Translations under genes and position numbers: made by a program
Source of the DNA: Apiospora phragmitis
Lineage: Eukaryota; Ascomycota; Sordariomycetes; Amphisphaeriales; Apiosporaceae
Length of the DNA stretch: 64,000 nt
Direction: 5' to 3'
Assembly: GCA_038363925.1 (NCBI GenBank)
Contig: JAQQWL010000015.1
Span: forward strand, 620,001-684,000
Notes under the pieces: model-generated
The model's input: the letters and a program-made list of their open reading frames with translations, nothing else
What the model was told of the DNA's origin: nothing
Databases searched by the model: none
Part shown: positions 45,091 through 54,633 of the stretch, in pieces
Layout of the letters: each line of letters starts with the position of its first letter
Numbering within the stretch: position 1 is the stretch's first letter

Positions 45091-46818
45091 ATGGATCTCC
45101 GCCGGTCCAACAGGACTTCCTCTTTCGAAATATCTGTATCAGGTCGTGGCCGCGATTCGTCACTGACTCTGTTTTCCGAAGAGAGCCAAGCACTCTTCGA
45201 GGGCTCCCTTGGTGAGCATGTACAGTTCCCAAAGGACCAAGGCACCGGGCAAAATGGTATTATCGGCAGAATTGAGGACATTGTAGAGTCGATGGTCGAT
45301 GCCCTGAGCGATTGTCAGCCTCTGACGTTACCTCTTCGAAGTCGACAGTCCGGGAATGAGCTTGCCGTCTCCTTTCCGTCGACCACCGCCAGTGGTGTCA
45401 AGAAATTCAGTGGGTTTTGCTGGCGACCCTCTGCCTAAATCCATCCTGCGTTATGGATCACATGTTCTGACTTCTCTACCAGCTGCTCTTCTTCAAATTC
45501 TCTTTCTTTGCCGCCAAGCCCTCGTCTCAGGCACGATCATTACTAAAAGGTCTGTATCATTCCGTCCCATCAACATCAATGCTTCAGCAACATGCTTGAC
45601 CCCACAGAGCCTGACAGAGTGTACTTTAGGAATCTCTATTACCAGAATCCTGAGCTCTTTGAGACTCAGAGCTATGTGGATAGGCTGGTCGACGACATCG
45701 CCTTCACATTTGGTGTGGGCAGAAATGAACTGAACATTGTGAGTCAGGCAACATGCCTAGATGAAGCACGATGCTAACACCACAACCAGGTCGCTGCCTC
45801 CAAAGGCCTTGTGGCCGGGCAACCATTTGGGGCAGAACATGGCGACCAAGTAAGATCAGTATCCTTCTATTGTACTGCCTTGCCGGGGACATTGACCCTT
45901 TATAGGTTGTCGTGGTTCCTCCGGCTGACGCGGTGGCCGATTTGGATTTGCGCCCAATTGAATGGATTCTTGTTATAGAGAAGGAGGTATGTCTAATGAA
46001 CCAGACACTCAAAGCTCAATACTCACATTGACACAGGCTACCTTTCGCAGCTTGGTATCTTTACGATACCATGAAATCTCCGTGGCCGGACGTGGAATAC
46101 TAATGACTGTAAGCATCCCGGGGTTTTTTGGTTTTTTTTGGTTTTCCTTGGTTTTTTTGGGGGGGGGGGAGGGGGGTTTCCCCTCTTTCTTTGAATAGCG
46201 GACTAACTGGCCGGCATCTAGGCAAAGGGGTATCCTGATCTGGCCTCTCGGCAATTCATTCACCGCATCCACTCAACATGGCCTCAGACTCCCATATATG
46301 CCCTGATGGACTTCGACCCCGACGGGGTTGCTATTCTGCGCACCTACAAGCGCGGCAGTCAAGGCATGCGCCATGAAGAGCGTATAACTGTGCCCGGGCT
46401 CTTGTGGCTTGGTGTGAAGAACAGTGACCTCCTCGAACTACAGATGCGACTTCTCTCAACGACACCTTCAGTGCCAAACGATGGAGATAGAGAGTCCCAA
46501 TCTGCACTGTCTTCAAGTCAGACCAGTAATTCTCAGTCAAGCAGGACTCTTTCTCAATCTTCGTCAGGTTCAGCAAGACGTAGTCAGGCAGGATGGAAAC
46601 TCCTTTCGATGAGCTGTAGAGACCGTGCGAAGGCAGTCCGACTCCTACGTACTTTGAATGACCAGCATCACCAGGACGCAGATGAGATAGAGCTGACTTC
46701 GGAATTACAACTGATGCTAATGCTCAATATGAAGTTCGAGATTCAGGCAGTAGACCAAGTTGAGAATATGGCATACTGGCTTGATGAGCGCCTCTCCAGG
46801 ATCAGTGGTTGGATTTAG
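45091..46818 (+). CDS. spo11: Spo11, meiotic DNA double-strand-break transesterase
   Basis: Seven exons: 45091-45409, 45483-45549, 45630-45738, 45790-45849, 45906-45986, 46037-46108 and 46222-46818. Introns begin GTGGGT, GTCTGT, GTGAGT, GTAAGA, GTATGT and GTAAGC and all join in phase, giving 434 aa. The winged-helix catalytic part reads TALLQILFLCRQALVS, TIITKRNLYYQNPELF (paired Tyr of the 5'-phosphotyrosyl nucleophile, codons 45637-45642), GVGRNELNIVAASKGLVAGQ. The Toprim part shows ILVIEKEATF (Glu) and the acidic YALMDFDPDGVAI. A Ser/Gln-rich insert lies near residue 340. It starts meiotic recombination in the nucleus as a TopoVI-A-like dimer. The start is uncertain: ATG 44932 is also in frame. 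Confidence 0.9.
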
Positions 46819-47425
46819 ACGAGGCAACTGTTTTCGTCAGCAATGCTGGTGCGCTTGCAGAAACGGGGCGTTGACACGAGTTATGTTTGCTTGGCGGTTT
46901 ACAAGTCGACTAAACTGTCTCGCACATTGCTCATCCAACTGGCAAACAAGAGGATAGGTACCCAGGGGGTTTTGGGTCGTTGGGCCGGGGATATGGAAGG
47001 AAGCAGGTCTGGGCCCCTTACGAAGCTTGACAGACAGACACTGGCGCTCGCTGTAGCTGGAATCAATTGACGACCATGAGCAATTGCGACCTAATGCCAC
47101 GGAGCATCACGTGATTGTACCCACCTCACCTTTGCTGCTTGTCGTCGGGTGCACCACGACTCAACCCAATCCCCGCTGCTTTGTTTGTGGAAATTCAAGA
47201 GTCAAACTGAATTAATGCAGCTCATACACTGGAATAGTCTGATCGCTTGGCTTCGGTTTTATCGAATTTGAACGAAGAAAATATCGTTGGGCTTGACAAC
47301 CTCCGCTTCCAAAGACTCCCCAAAAATTTTCACCCAGCCAAAATCGGCAAGTGGTGCATCGCCTTTCGCACGAGCCACACAATTTGGAGGGGAGAGCGTC
47401 AACCAGCATCGCACATTTTCTAGCC
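46819..47425. other. Intergenic between SPO11 and YAR1
   Basis: 607 bp, same-strand neighbours, no supported gene. Confidence 0.55.
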
Positions 47426-48252
47426 ATGGCACCCAAACTTACGGCCGATGAAATTGATGATCTTATTTATCTTGCCCGTGCTGGAGACGATGCCGAGCTG
47501 ACGGTGTTGCTGAAGGAGCTGGCGGACCGGGAGAAGGTCACGATTGCCGACGTCTTAGATGCTGCCAAGGATGAAAGCGGCGCGACATGTTTGCATATGG
47601 CAGCTGCTAACGGCCAATCTAGTAAGTGCATCTTCACTCCAAATTGTTCAGCATCAATCGCGGGGTGTCGCTCCTTGCCTGCCTGCCTTTTCAGACCTTC
47701 ATTGCAGACTGGATACAACCAGTGTGATGAGGGGCACCAATCTCATTGCCGCGCATTGAAGCAGGAGCATGATTCTGCTGGTAATGCTTCCAGATTCGAG
47801 CACTAACAAGGACTTCAGAAACCGTAACACATATTTTATCATCTCTCCCTAAAGAATCCACATCCGCCCCCGCGCAGCCCTCATCCGAGGAGTCCGCGTC
47901 CTCTCCGGAGCAGAAGCAGCCCACGAGCTACATCAACGTGGCCAACCGTTTCGGCAACACGGCGCTGCACTGGGCGTGCCTGGGCAACCACCTGGACACG
48001 GTCAAGCTGCTGCTGACGCGCGGCGCCTCGCCCGCGCTGGCCAACGACAAGGACCAGATCCCCCTGGACATGGCTGCCTTCAACAACCACATGGTCATCG
48101 TCGAGTACTTCCTCAGCCAGAGCCGCAACGTCGAGGAGGAGAACGCCAAGGAGGGCGGGCTCGCGGGCGCCGTCAAGGATGTCGATATGGATGCTGCCGA
48201 GGCTGATGCGGAAGAGGTCAAGGCTGAGGGGGGTTCGGGGGTTTCGTCATAG
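47426..48252 (+). CDS. yar1: Yar1-type ankyrin-repeat protein (Rps3 chaperone)
   Basis: Exon 1 is 47426-47621 and exon 2 is 47819-48252; the 197-nt intron has GTAAGT, a CACTAACAAG branch and CTTCAG, and joins AANGQS to KTVTHILSSLP. The product is 209 aa. Two ankyrin-type units are visible: ATCLHMAAANGQSKTVTHIL and NRFGNTALHWACLGNHLDTV/KLLLTRGASP, the same GNTALHWA core as yeast Yar1. A second weaker unit, DKDQIPLDMAAFNNHMVIVE, is followed by an acidic tail. Yeast Yar1 keeps newly made ribosomal protein Rps3 soluble and escorts it to the nucleus. A later acceptor (CTAAAG, 47854) would also be in frame but would drop conserved residues. Confidence 0.85.
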
Positions 48253-48606
48253 TATCCATACCCAAGTCATAAAAATAGTAAATTGTTTGTTATAAATGCT
48301 GCTCGTCCCATTAGTTAGGTGTGACTGCCTCTCCCGATTACTGATACGCGCAACATCCTCAGCAGTCGTTCAGTAAGTTGGTTGCGTTTGAATTTCTATA
48401 TATTTGCTTAATTTCAGCATGCTGCCCAGTAATTAACATGGCAGAAACTTATTATAAAAGAAACGTTGTGCAACTTTCATGATTATGAGGATAACTGAGA
48501 TTAATATACTAGAAAGCCACATTACAATCAAACTTCTTGTTCAGTGCAGTTCCTGATGCTCTAATTGTCTATTACTGCCACTATTATGGGAAGAGTGGCT
48601 GACTTC
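48253..48606. other. Intergenic, between Yar1 and the RRM array
   Basis: 354 bp; convergent ends, no supported gene. Confidence 0.5.
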
Positions 48607-48818
48607 TCAAGCCGGGGTATCGCCCTGTCCTTTGTATGGGTCTTGGACGTACGCGACGGTCAGGCCGCGACCGCTTCGTCCGAACATGCCAACACCATCC
48701 ACGGCCGAATCCGCGGCCGAATCCCTGTCCCCGGCACCGGTCCTGGATAAGCAGGCGGTATGCGTTCTCCGCCTGGTTTGTGTACGCTGCGAACGGGAAT
48801 TCGAGCGTTAACGTAGCT
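48607..48818 (-). pseudogene. RRM/RG-rich family, C-terminal fragment (copy 0)
   Basis: Reads ATLTLEFPFAAYTNQAENAY, then RLLIQDRCRGQGFGRGFGRG, and after a frame change FGRSGRGLTVAYVQDP and a stop at 48607-48609. It matches the C-terminal part of the copy at 50897-52031. There is nothing of the RRM part upstream, so this is a truncated copy. It overlaps in family position with the end of the next copy and so is not its missing tail. Confidence 0.65.
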
Positions 48819-49032
48819 GTTCATAATGATTTCTGATCGTCTGTAACATCTTCAACAGTAGCCGAGAGCTAAGATACGAATGTTTTTGAGTTTTTATATA
48901 CTCAAATTATATTTGTAAAAGAACTTGATCTCACGTTCACATGGTCCATATCGCAAGCTGACAGAATGTAGCCAATATCGGCGAAATAAGAGAAGGGTGG
49001 TCCTAGGGATCAAAAAGTGGTGTATTCTACCT

Positions 49033-49954
49033 TCAAGAGTAGGTAGCTACCTCAGATACCTCCTGATTCACGAACGACGCGAATTGTAGCTCGACTGTCG
49101 CTGTGGTATAGCCACGGTGAACGAGTCGCATTCCTTCAAGATTGAAGTAAAAATGCGCGTTAAAGTAGGACAGTAGGTGCTCCGTGTTCACGATGCACGG
49201 GTGTCCGGTCACTCGGATGACGCGTGAGCCACCAGGGTGATGCTGAGCAGCCACCTTAACGCGGTCCCAGGCCGCGTTAACCGTGTATCCATCGATAACG
49301 ATTTCCCGCTTCTGAATACGTCCCATAAGCCTTTCCGCAGAAACTCTGTCCTACAGAGAAACTTTGACAGCAGCTGTGGCGTGGCTACCACTGGGTGGGT
49401 TAATGTGAGCCGAGGCGAATCGGCCCACGCCGCGGAATGCAGCGAAGAGCTGGCATAATTCAGCCACGCTGGCAGGTTTCGAAACAAACATCGAGCAGTT
49501 CTGCTCTTCCGGGATATTTGCGGACAGGTTCGAGGGCGCCAGCCTGTTGCCGCCGTAGTTGGTTGAGGCATTCCGGATTGCTTGAACTCTTTGATGAGCG
49601 GCAACTCCACCTCTGTGGACAAAAGCTGGAGGCCGGGGGATGATGATGGACGGATCTTCGGGTCCATCGGTGGTGTCTAGTTGCTTAACGCCATCGACAG
49701 TGCCTTTCACGACGTCAATGGGGGTGGAATCGGCAACCAATGCGGCCAGGGTGGGATGGCTATCTTGCTGACTGCCGGGCGACGAGAGATGAGGCTCTGT
49801 ATCACACAACGCCAACATTAGTCCAACATTCATCTACACCTGTCTGCATGATGAGCTACTTACCATTCTCTGAGGTGCGAGCTGGAGCACACACAGCCAG
49901 AGCCTTGTTGCCGCCTGGAGCGACAAAGCTGGGGATTGTGTTATTTCCATCCAT
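49033..49954 (-). pseudogene. RRM-family gene, copy 1, with in-frame TAG
   Basis: ATG at 49952-49954 (MDGNNTIPSFVAPGGNKAL); the intron from 49863 (GTAAGT) to 49797 (ATACAG) joins in phase to EPHLSSPGSQQDSHPTLAAL. The RRM follows: NCSMFVSKPASVAELCQLFA, GVGRFASAHINPPSGSHATA, then VKVSL, TAG (49351-49353), DRVSAERLMGRIQKREIVID. After the stop, the same frame continues conserved for about 100 residues to 49033 (SRVIRVTGHPCIVNTEHLLS). Similarity to the neighbours on both sides of the stop shows the downstream part was once translated. Either this is a pseudogene or the TAG is read through; the RG-rich tail is missing. Confidence 0.7.
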
Positions 49955-50137
49955 TTTGATCTGAACAGTTGCAGTTTGGTGATGGAGGGTTGCAGAATTT
50001 GATGTGTTAGGAGTTTTTTCTAGGGAAAAGTGTAGGACAACATCGAGTGCTGATTTGTTTTTGTGGTGGCTCTGTGGAATTAAAGCTTTTGAATTGAATA
50101 AAAATTACTTCCAACTCACTTTAACTTCGCATTTTCC

Positions 50138-50619
50138 CTACTCTAGGCTGAAATAGAAATATATATCAAGATAAGCTAATATGTGTTCAGTATTTATAAC
50201 AAAGGGGTGGCCGGCCACCCGGATTGCCCGAGATCTACCACCTCGTGGCTTTGCGGTTACTCTGATGCGAACCCATACCGCATTTGCTGTGTAGCCGTCA
50301 ATGACGATTTCTCCATTCTGGATCCTTCGCATCAGCTCCGCCGCGGAAGCTCTATCCTAGAGAGCAACCTTGGCGGCGCTAGTGGCGTGCTCTTCTGTCG
50401 GACGGTTGATATGGACCGCAGCGAATCGGCCCACACCGCGGAACGCGTCGAAGAGTTGTGCGTAGGTAAGCCACGGGGGCAGGTTGCGGATGAAGAGGGA
50501 GTAGCTCTGGTCACTCTGACCCGATCCCACAACGCGTTTGCTGAGTACTGGGTGTCATTCGCCTTGCCTGCTGTCCTTGGGGCCCTCCATGTAATTTTGG
50601 AGGGCATCTTGTCTTCCAT
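50138..50619 (-). pseudogene. RRM-family gene, copy 2, truncated with in-frame TAG
   Basis: The N-terminal region of the other copies is absent. An ATG at 50617-50619 opens MEDKMPSKITWR in one frame, whereas the RRM (SLFIRNLPPWLTYAQLFDAF, GVGRFAAVHINRPTEEHATS) lies in another from about 50525. The RRM ends AAKVAL, TAG (50357-50359), DRASAAELMRRIQNGEIVID and then SRAIRVAGHPFVINTEHILA, stopping at 50138. It lacks the C-terminal third. The TAG falls at exactly the same place as in the flanking copies. Confidence 0.68.
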
Positions 50620-50896
50620 CCCACTATTTGGTTAGAAATCGCGGTGAAGAGAGAGTATTCTTGAAAATAAGATGGGAAGAAAATATTACAGCTGGGTAGA
50701 TTTGCGTATATATAGGAAAGGAAAAAGAAAACGAATGTTGCAGTAATACGAACTCTGTTGGCATCAGAGGAATGATTATTAATTACACTTAAGTTTATGG
50801 AGGATTTTTGTTTACTGCTGTTCCGCATTTCCTATTTATACTAATTACTAGTAGTATGAAAGGAATCCGATTGCCCGTGCAAATAAGGTTGGCCGC

Positions 50897-52031
50897 TTAA
50901 GCCGGGCTTTCACCTTCGCATGGGTCTCGCACAAATGCAACGGTTAGCCCGCTGCCACTTCTGCCGAAGAGACCATCACTACCGCCACGTCCACGTCCAC
51001 GCCCTCGTCCTCGTCCACGCCCACGTCCACGCCCACGTCCACGTCCACGTCCACGGCCGAATCCGCGGACGAAGCCCTGACCGCGGCGTCGGTCCTCTGA
51101 GTAGGCGGTACGCGTTCTCCGCCTGGTTGATGTAAGCGGTGAACGGGACTTCGAGCGATACCACTGACTTTCCGCGGTGAACTACCTCCGGAGCTGCTCC
51201 AAGCTCGAAGAAGAAGTGCGATGAGAAGTACGCGAGCATGTACTCCTCATTTACCACGAAGGGGTCACCCGTGACGCGGATCACGCGGGATCCGTAGCCG
51301 CCGTCTGGCCCAGGCTGCTGAGCAGCGACGCGTACTTTGTTCCATAAAGCGTTCGGCTTGAGGCCATTTATGACAATTTGGCGATTGTCGAGCTTCGCCT
51401 TCAGGCGCTCCGCGGTCGCTCTATCCTATAGAACGATCTTGGCGGCGCACATCGGGTGTTCGCCCGTGGGGCGGTTAATGTACATCGATGCGATACGGCC
51501 AATGCCCTTCAGTGCTGCGAAGAGCTGCTCGTGGGTCAGGTCCGAAGGCAGGTTTCCGACGAAGAGCGAGCAGTTGTCGCGGGCCGGGATGGGAGCCGAC
51601 AGGTTTTCGGACAAGAGGCTGCCCTCATAGTTGCCTGATACATGTCGAAGAGCGCGAGCGATCTGAGTACCCGATGCCTGAAGTCTGTTGCGGGGGGCCG
51701 GAGGTGGTTTGACCACGGACGCGTTGCTCGGGCCGGATGTGGTGTCAAAATGACGGGCTCCGTCGGCGGTAGGCTCGACCGGTGCGAGCGGGTCGAAGCT
51801 TCAACCAGGGAAGCAAGCGTTGGATGGGTTTCCTCCTGGGGAGGAGAGTCGTCCTGCAGCTGGCGCAGGTGCTCGGCTACTTCAGGGTCAGCCACCTATC
51901 TTCCTTGAATGGTTGGTGTTGGATTTGATTAATTACTTACCCATCGTAGGGCCTCATGAAGGTCCTCCTACTGCCCGAGCGCTGTTCGAGCCGCGCTGCG
52001 CGAAGAACGGGATGCTGGGTTGGTTATCCAT
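50897..52031 (-). pseudogene. RRM/RG-rich family gene, copy 3, most complete
   Basis: ATG at 52029-52031 (MDNQPSIPFFAQRGSNSARA); intron 51971 (GTAGGA) to 51896 (GATAG); then VADPEVAEHLRQLQDD and ETHPTLASLVEAS. A frame change near 51788-51800 leads to DTTSGPSNASVVKPPPAPRN. The RRM reads NCSLFVGNLPSDLTHEQLFA and GIGRIASMYINRPTGEHPMC, then AAKIVL, TAG (51426-51428), DRATAERLKAKLDNRQIVIN. The conserved second part (SRVIRVTGDPFVVNEEYMLA) ends in AENAYRLL; after another frame change near 51091-51106 come an RG-repeat tail of about 12 Arg-Gly pairs and LTVAFVRDPCEGESPA. The ancestral product looks like an RNA-binding protein with an RGG-type tail. Three lesions make expression of the full protein unlikely. 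Confidence 0.7.
50983..51056. repeat. Hexamer repeat (CCACGT-type) encoding an Arg-Gly tail
   Basis: About twelve imperfect 6-bp units (CCACGT, CCACGC, CCTCGT). On the minus strand, in the frame of the downstream tail, they spell CGT-GGA and give repeated Arg-Gly; in the shifted frame they spell Trp-Thr. Confidence 0.85.
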
Positions 52032-53477
52032 CTTGTTTTGTTGGATTTTTGCTTTTCCTAAAAGTGAGGAGAAAAAGAGTTGGTGTTCAGAAAAATATCT
52101 GGGGCGGTAGGCACGAATATGTAGTGTTGAAAAAATTAATTGGTTGCGCGGTGGGAAACGTTTGATCACCTAAGAAGTCATTTTTATAACCTGGCTTCAG
52201 CTTCAGCTCACATTCACTTTAGTATCAACTAGGTAGTTACTCACACAAGCTTCGCACTCATATAATTAAACGCTATAGTCACTGGGAGGTTAGGGAAAAG
52301 CACCATTGCTAGTAGAAGAGTATGTAGAGTACAGCAGCCTTACATCGTGACACTATCGTTATTAATAGGAGGGTGAAAGTGATATCACTGCCATCTTCAC
52401 GTTCTGATCTTAACGTTTTATGAATACACGTCAGTCCTTATTATAGGTAGTCCAGGGAATGGACAAAATCTTCCAGTTTTCACTTTCTGGGAAGATCAGT
52501 CACGTCTTCATTTTCAGACAGACCAAGAGTCTGATGCCCATGACTAAGTGATGATCTCAACTTTGCTTGCCTTTTACTGAAACCTATGACACGATGGTTC
52601 TAAATCTAGCATGCCAGTTTCTGGGCCAATGGTATGGTTTGATACGTATTAACAGCGACACCCTACGATGAGTCAATAGCCAAATAACACACCCGGATGA
52701 AAAGGTCAGAGAACAAAGGGTTTGCAGTTGGCTGAATCATTTTTATGTTAGGCATTTCAATGTTGTCATTGCTACTACGCATTCTCTAACACAACCCCTG
52801 TATGGACTCCATTGACCCAAACATTGAAATAGCTTGCGCCAGGAAAGAGGTGGCTGTATACACTTCTTGTCGTTACAACTAGTTGAAGCATAGAGGAGAT
52901 AGGATGTGTTGTCATACTAGTAACGATAGCATGTCGCAAACTTCTTCACCGTTATCGGTTCATTGTTTCTGAGAATTGTCTCAAACAGCTACGTAGGCGG
53001 AAACTCCCAGAAGTCCTTGCCTAAAAATAGCCTGTCACTGCTGCAGGTATCGTGTATACCGTACGATACGACTTGAGTTGATATGCGGTAATTGCTTGGC
53101 GTAAAGTCCACACCTAGGACCTCTAACACCTCTGAGAGGCAGGTTTGACGTTAGCATCCCATAACCTGAAAGCCTTCGCATAGGGGCAGGATCTCGTGCG
53201 AGCTAAGACTTGAACCACCCAGCGTTGCTTCTTGAGATACCACATAGAACAATTGCTTACGTGAGCACAAAGAATGAGGACGATGATGCAGAGGATAGCT
53301 GACACACGGTATTTGTATTTATGTCAATGACAGGCCCACTTTCTGACTCTTATATACACTGAAGAGAATATGATACACTCGAGAAAACTTTGCACCCTTT
53401 CCAACCGTACCAGATATGGTACCCATAAGATGTTTTTATATACCACCACGAAACCACCCAAGATTGTATGCCAGACC
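52032..53477. other. 1.4-kb intergenic region
   Basis: Moderately AT-rich, without frames of note. It flanks the RRM array and the xylanase 3' end. No transposon ends were found. Confidence 0.5.
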
Positions 53478-54633
53478 TTAAGCGAGGGCCTGCTTGACGG
53501 CGTTGAAAGCGGCCTTGGGCTTGAAGGACTGGTCGAACAGGACGGGGTTCTCGCCCTTGCGCCACGAGTCCTTGTCGGAGACGCCCCAGACGGTGATGCC
53601 GACGCACTGCTCGACGTTGAGGCAGGCCTTGGTGACGGTGGAGTAGTCGTTGGCGGGGGCGTTCTTGATGTCGAGCTCGGTGATGGCGACCTCCTTGACA
53701 CCGGTCGAGGCGAGGGCCTTGAGGGCGCCCTCGATGTTGCCGGCCTGGCCGCCGCTCAAGTGGGTCTGCGAGCCGATACCGTCGATGGGGATGCCGGCAG
53801 CGAGCCACTTCTTGACGTGGGCGACCATGCCGTTGGTCAGCTTGGGGGCCGTGGCCGAGTCCAGGTTGAAGTCGTTGATGTACAACTTGGCGTTGGGGTC
53901 AGCCTTGCGAGCGGCCTCGAAGGCGATGCGGACGAAGTCCTCGCCCAGAACCTGGGAGAAGACGGACTGGCGCAGGGAGCCGTCCTCGTTGAACATCTCG
54001 TTGACGACATCCCAGGCTCGGACCTTGCCCTTGTACTGGGTCATGACGCCCGTGACGTGGTCCTGGATGACCTTGGTGAGCGTCGCCTTGTCGGTGATGC
54101 TCTTAACGTATTGGGGCAGCTGGCTGTGCCACACGAGGGTGTGGCCACGGATGCTCATGCCGTTCTGGGTGGCGAAGTTGACGAGCTGGTCGGAGCCCGT
54201 GAAGCTGAACTTGCCCTGGGTGGGCTCGATGGCATCCCACTTCATCGAGTTCTCAGGGGTCAGTTGACCGAAGCTGGCCTTCAGGATCTGGGTGTTCTGC
54301 GGGTTGCCCAGGGTACCAGGGTCGGCAATGTTGCCGTAGTAGACCTTGCCCTTGGCTCTGATCGCAGTGGTGAGGTCACCGGATGCGGAGGCACCGTCGG
54401 CGGCGCCACCGGCGGCAGCGCCCGAGTTGTTGCCTCCTGCATTGCCTCCAGCGTTGCCTCCTGCAGCGGCATTGTTGTTGCCACCGAAGGGGTTGCCGCC
54501 AACGTTGTTACCGAAGCCGCCGTTTCCGCCGAAGTTGCCGGGAGCCGCGCTGGTTTGAGGCGGGGGAGCACGCGACAGGCGCGGCCAAAGCGCCCATAGG
54601 GGCCAAGAGACAAGCGATAGTGGCAGCCTTCAT
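53478..54633 (-). CDS. Secreted endo-1,4-beta-xylanase, GH10
   Basis: ATG at 54631-54633 with signal peptide [19 protein letters not shown] Gly/Asn-rich linker ([18 protein letters not shown] and following AGGN repeats) leads into [18 protein letters not shown] and the GH10 barrel: [41 protein letters not shown] with the acid/base Glu at codon 53997-53999, SQTHLSGG, and AITELDI with the nucleophile Glu at codon 53676-53678. The enzyme cuts xylan outside the cell. About 385 aa, no carbohydrate-binding domain. The frame breaks at the G run 54562-54566 between signal peptide and linker; one base fewer restores it, so it is likely a base-call error. No introns. Confidence 0.9.

Noticed and set aside
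49351..51428. The shared TAG codons as intron 3' splice sites
   Set aside because: The bases before them (CTATAG, CTGTAG, CTCTAG) resemble acceptors, but upstream sequence codes for conserved RRM residues in phase, and copy 1 has no GT donor at a usable distance.
53160..53225. tRNA-like B-box sequence on the minus strand
   Set aside because: GGTTCAAGTCT resembles a B box, but no acceptor stem or anticodon arm could be folded around it.
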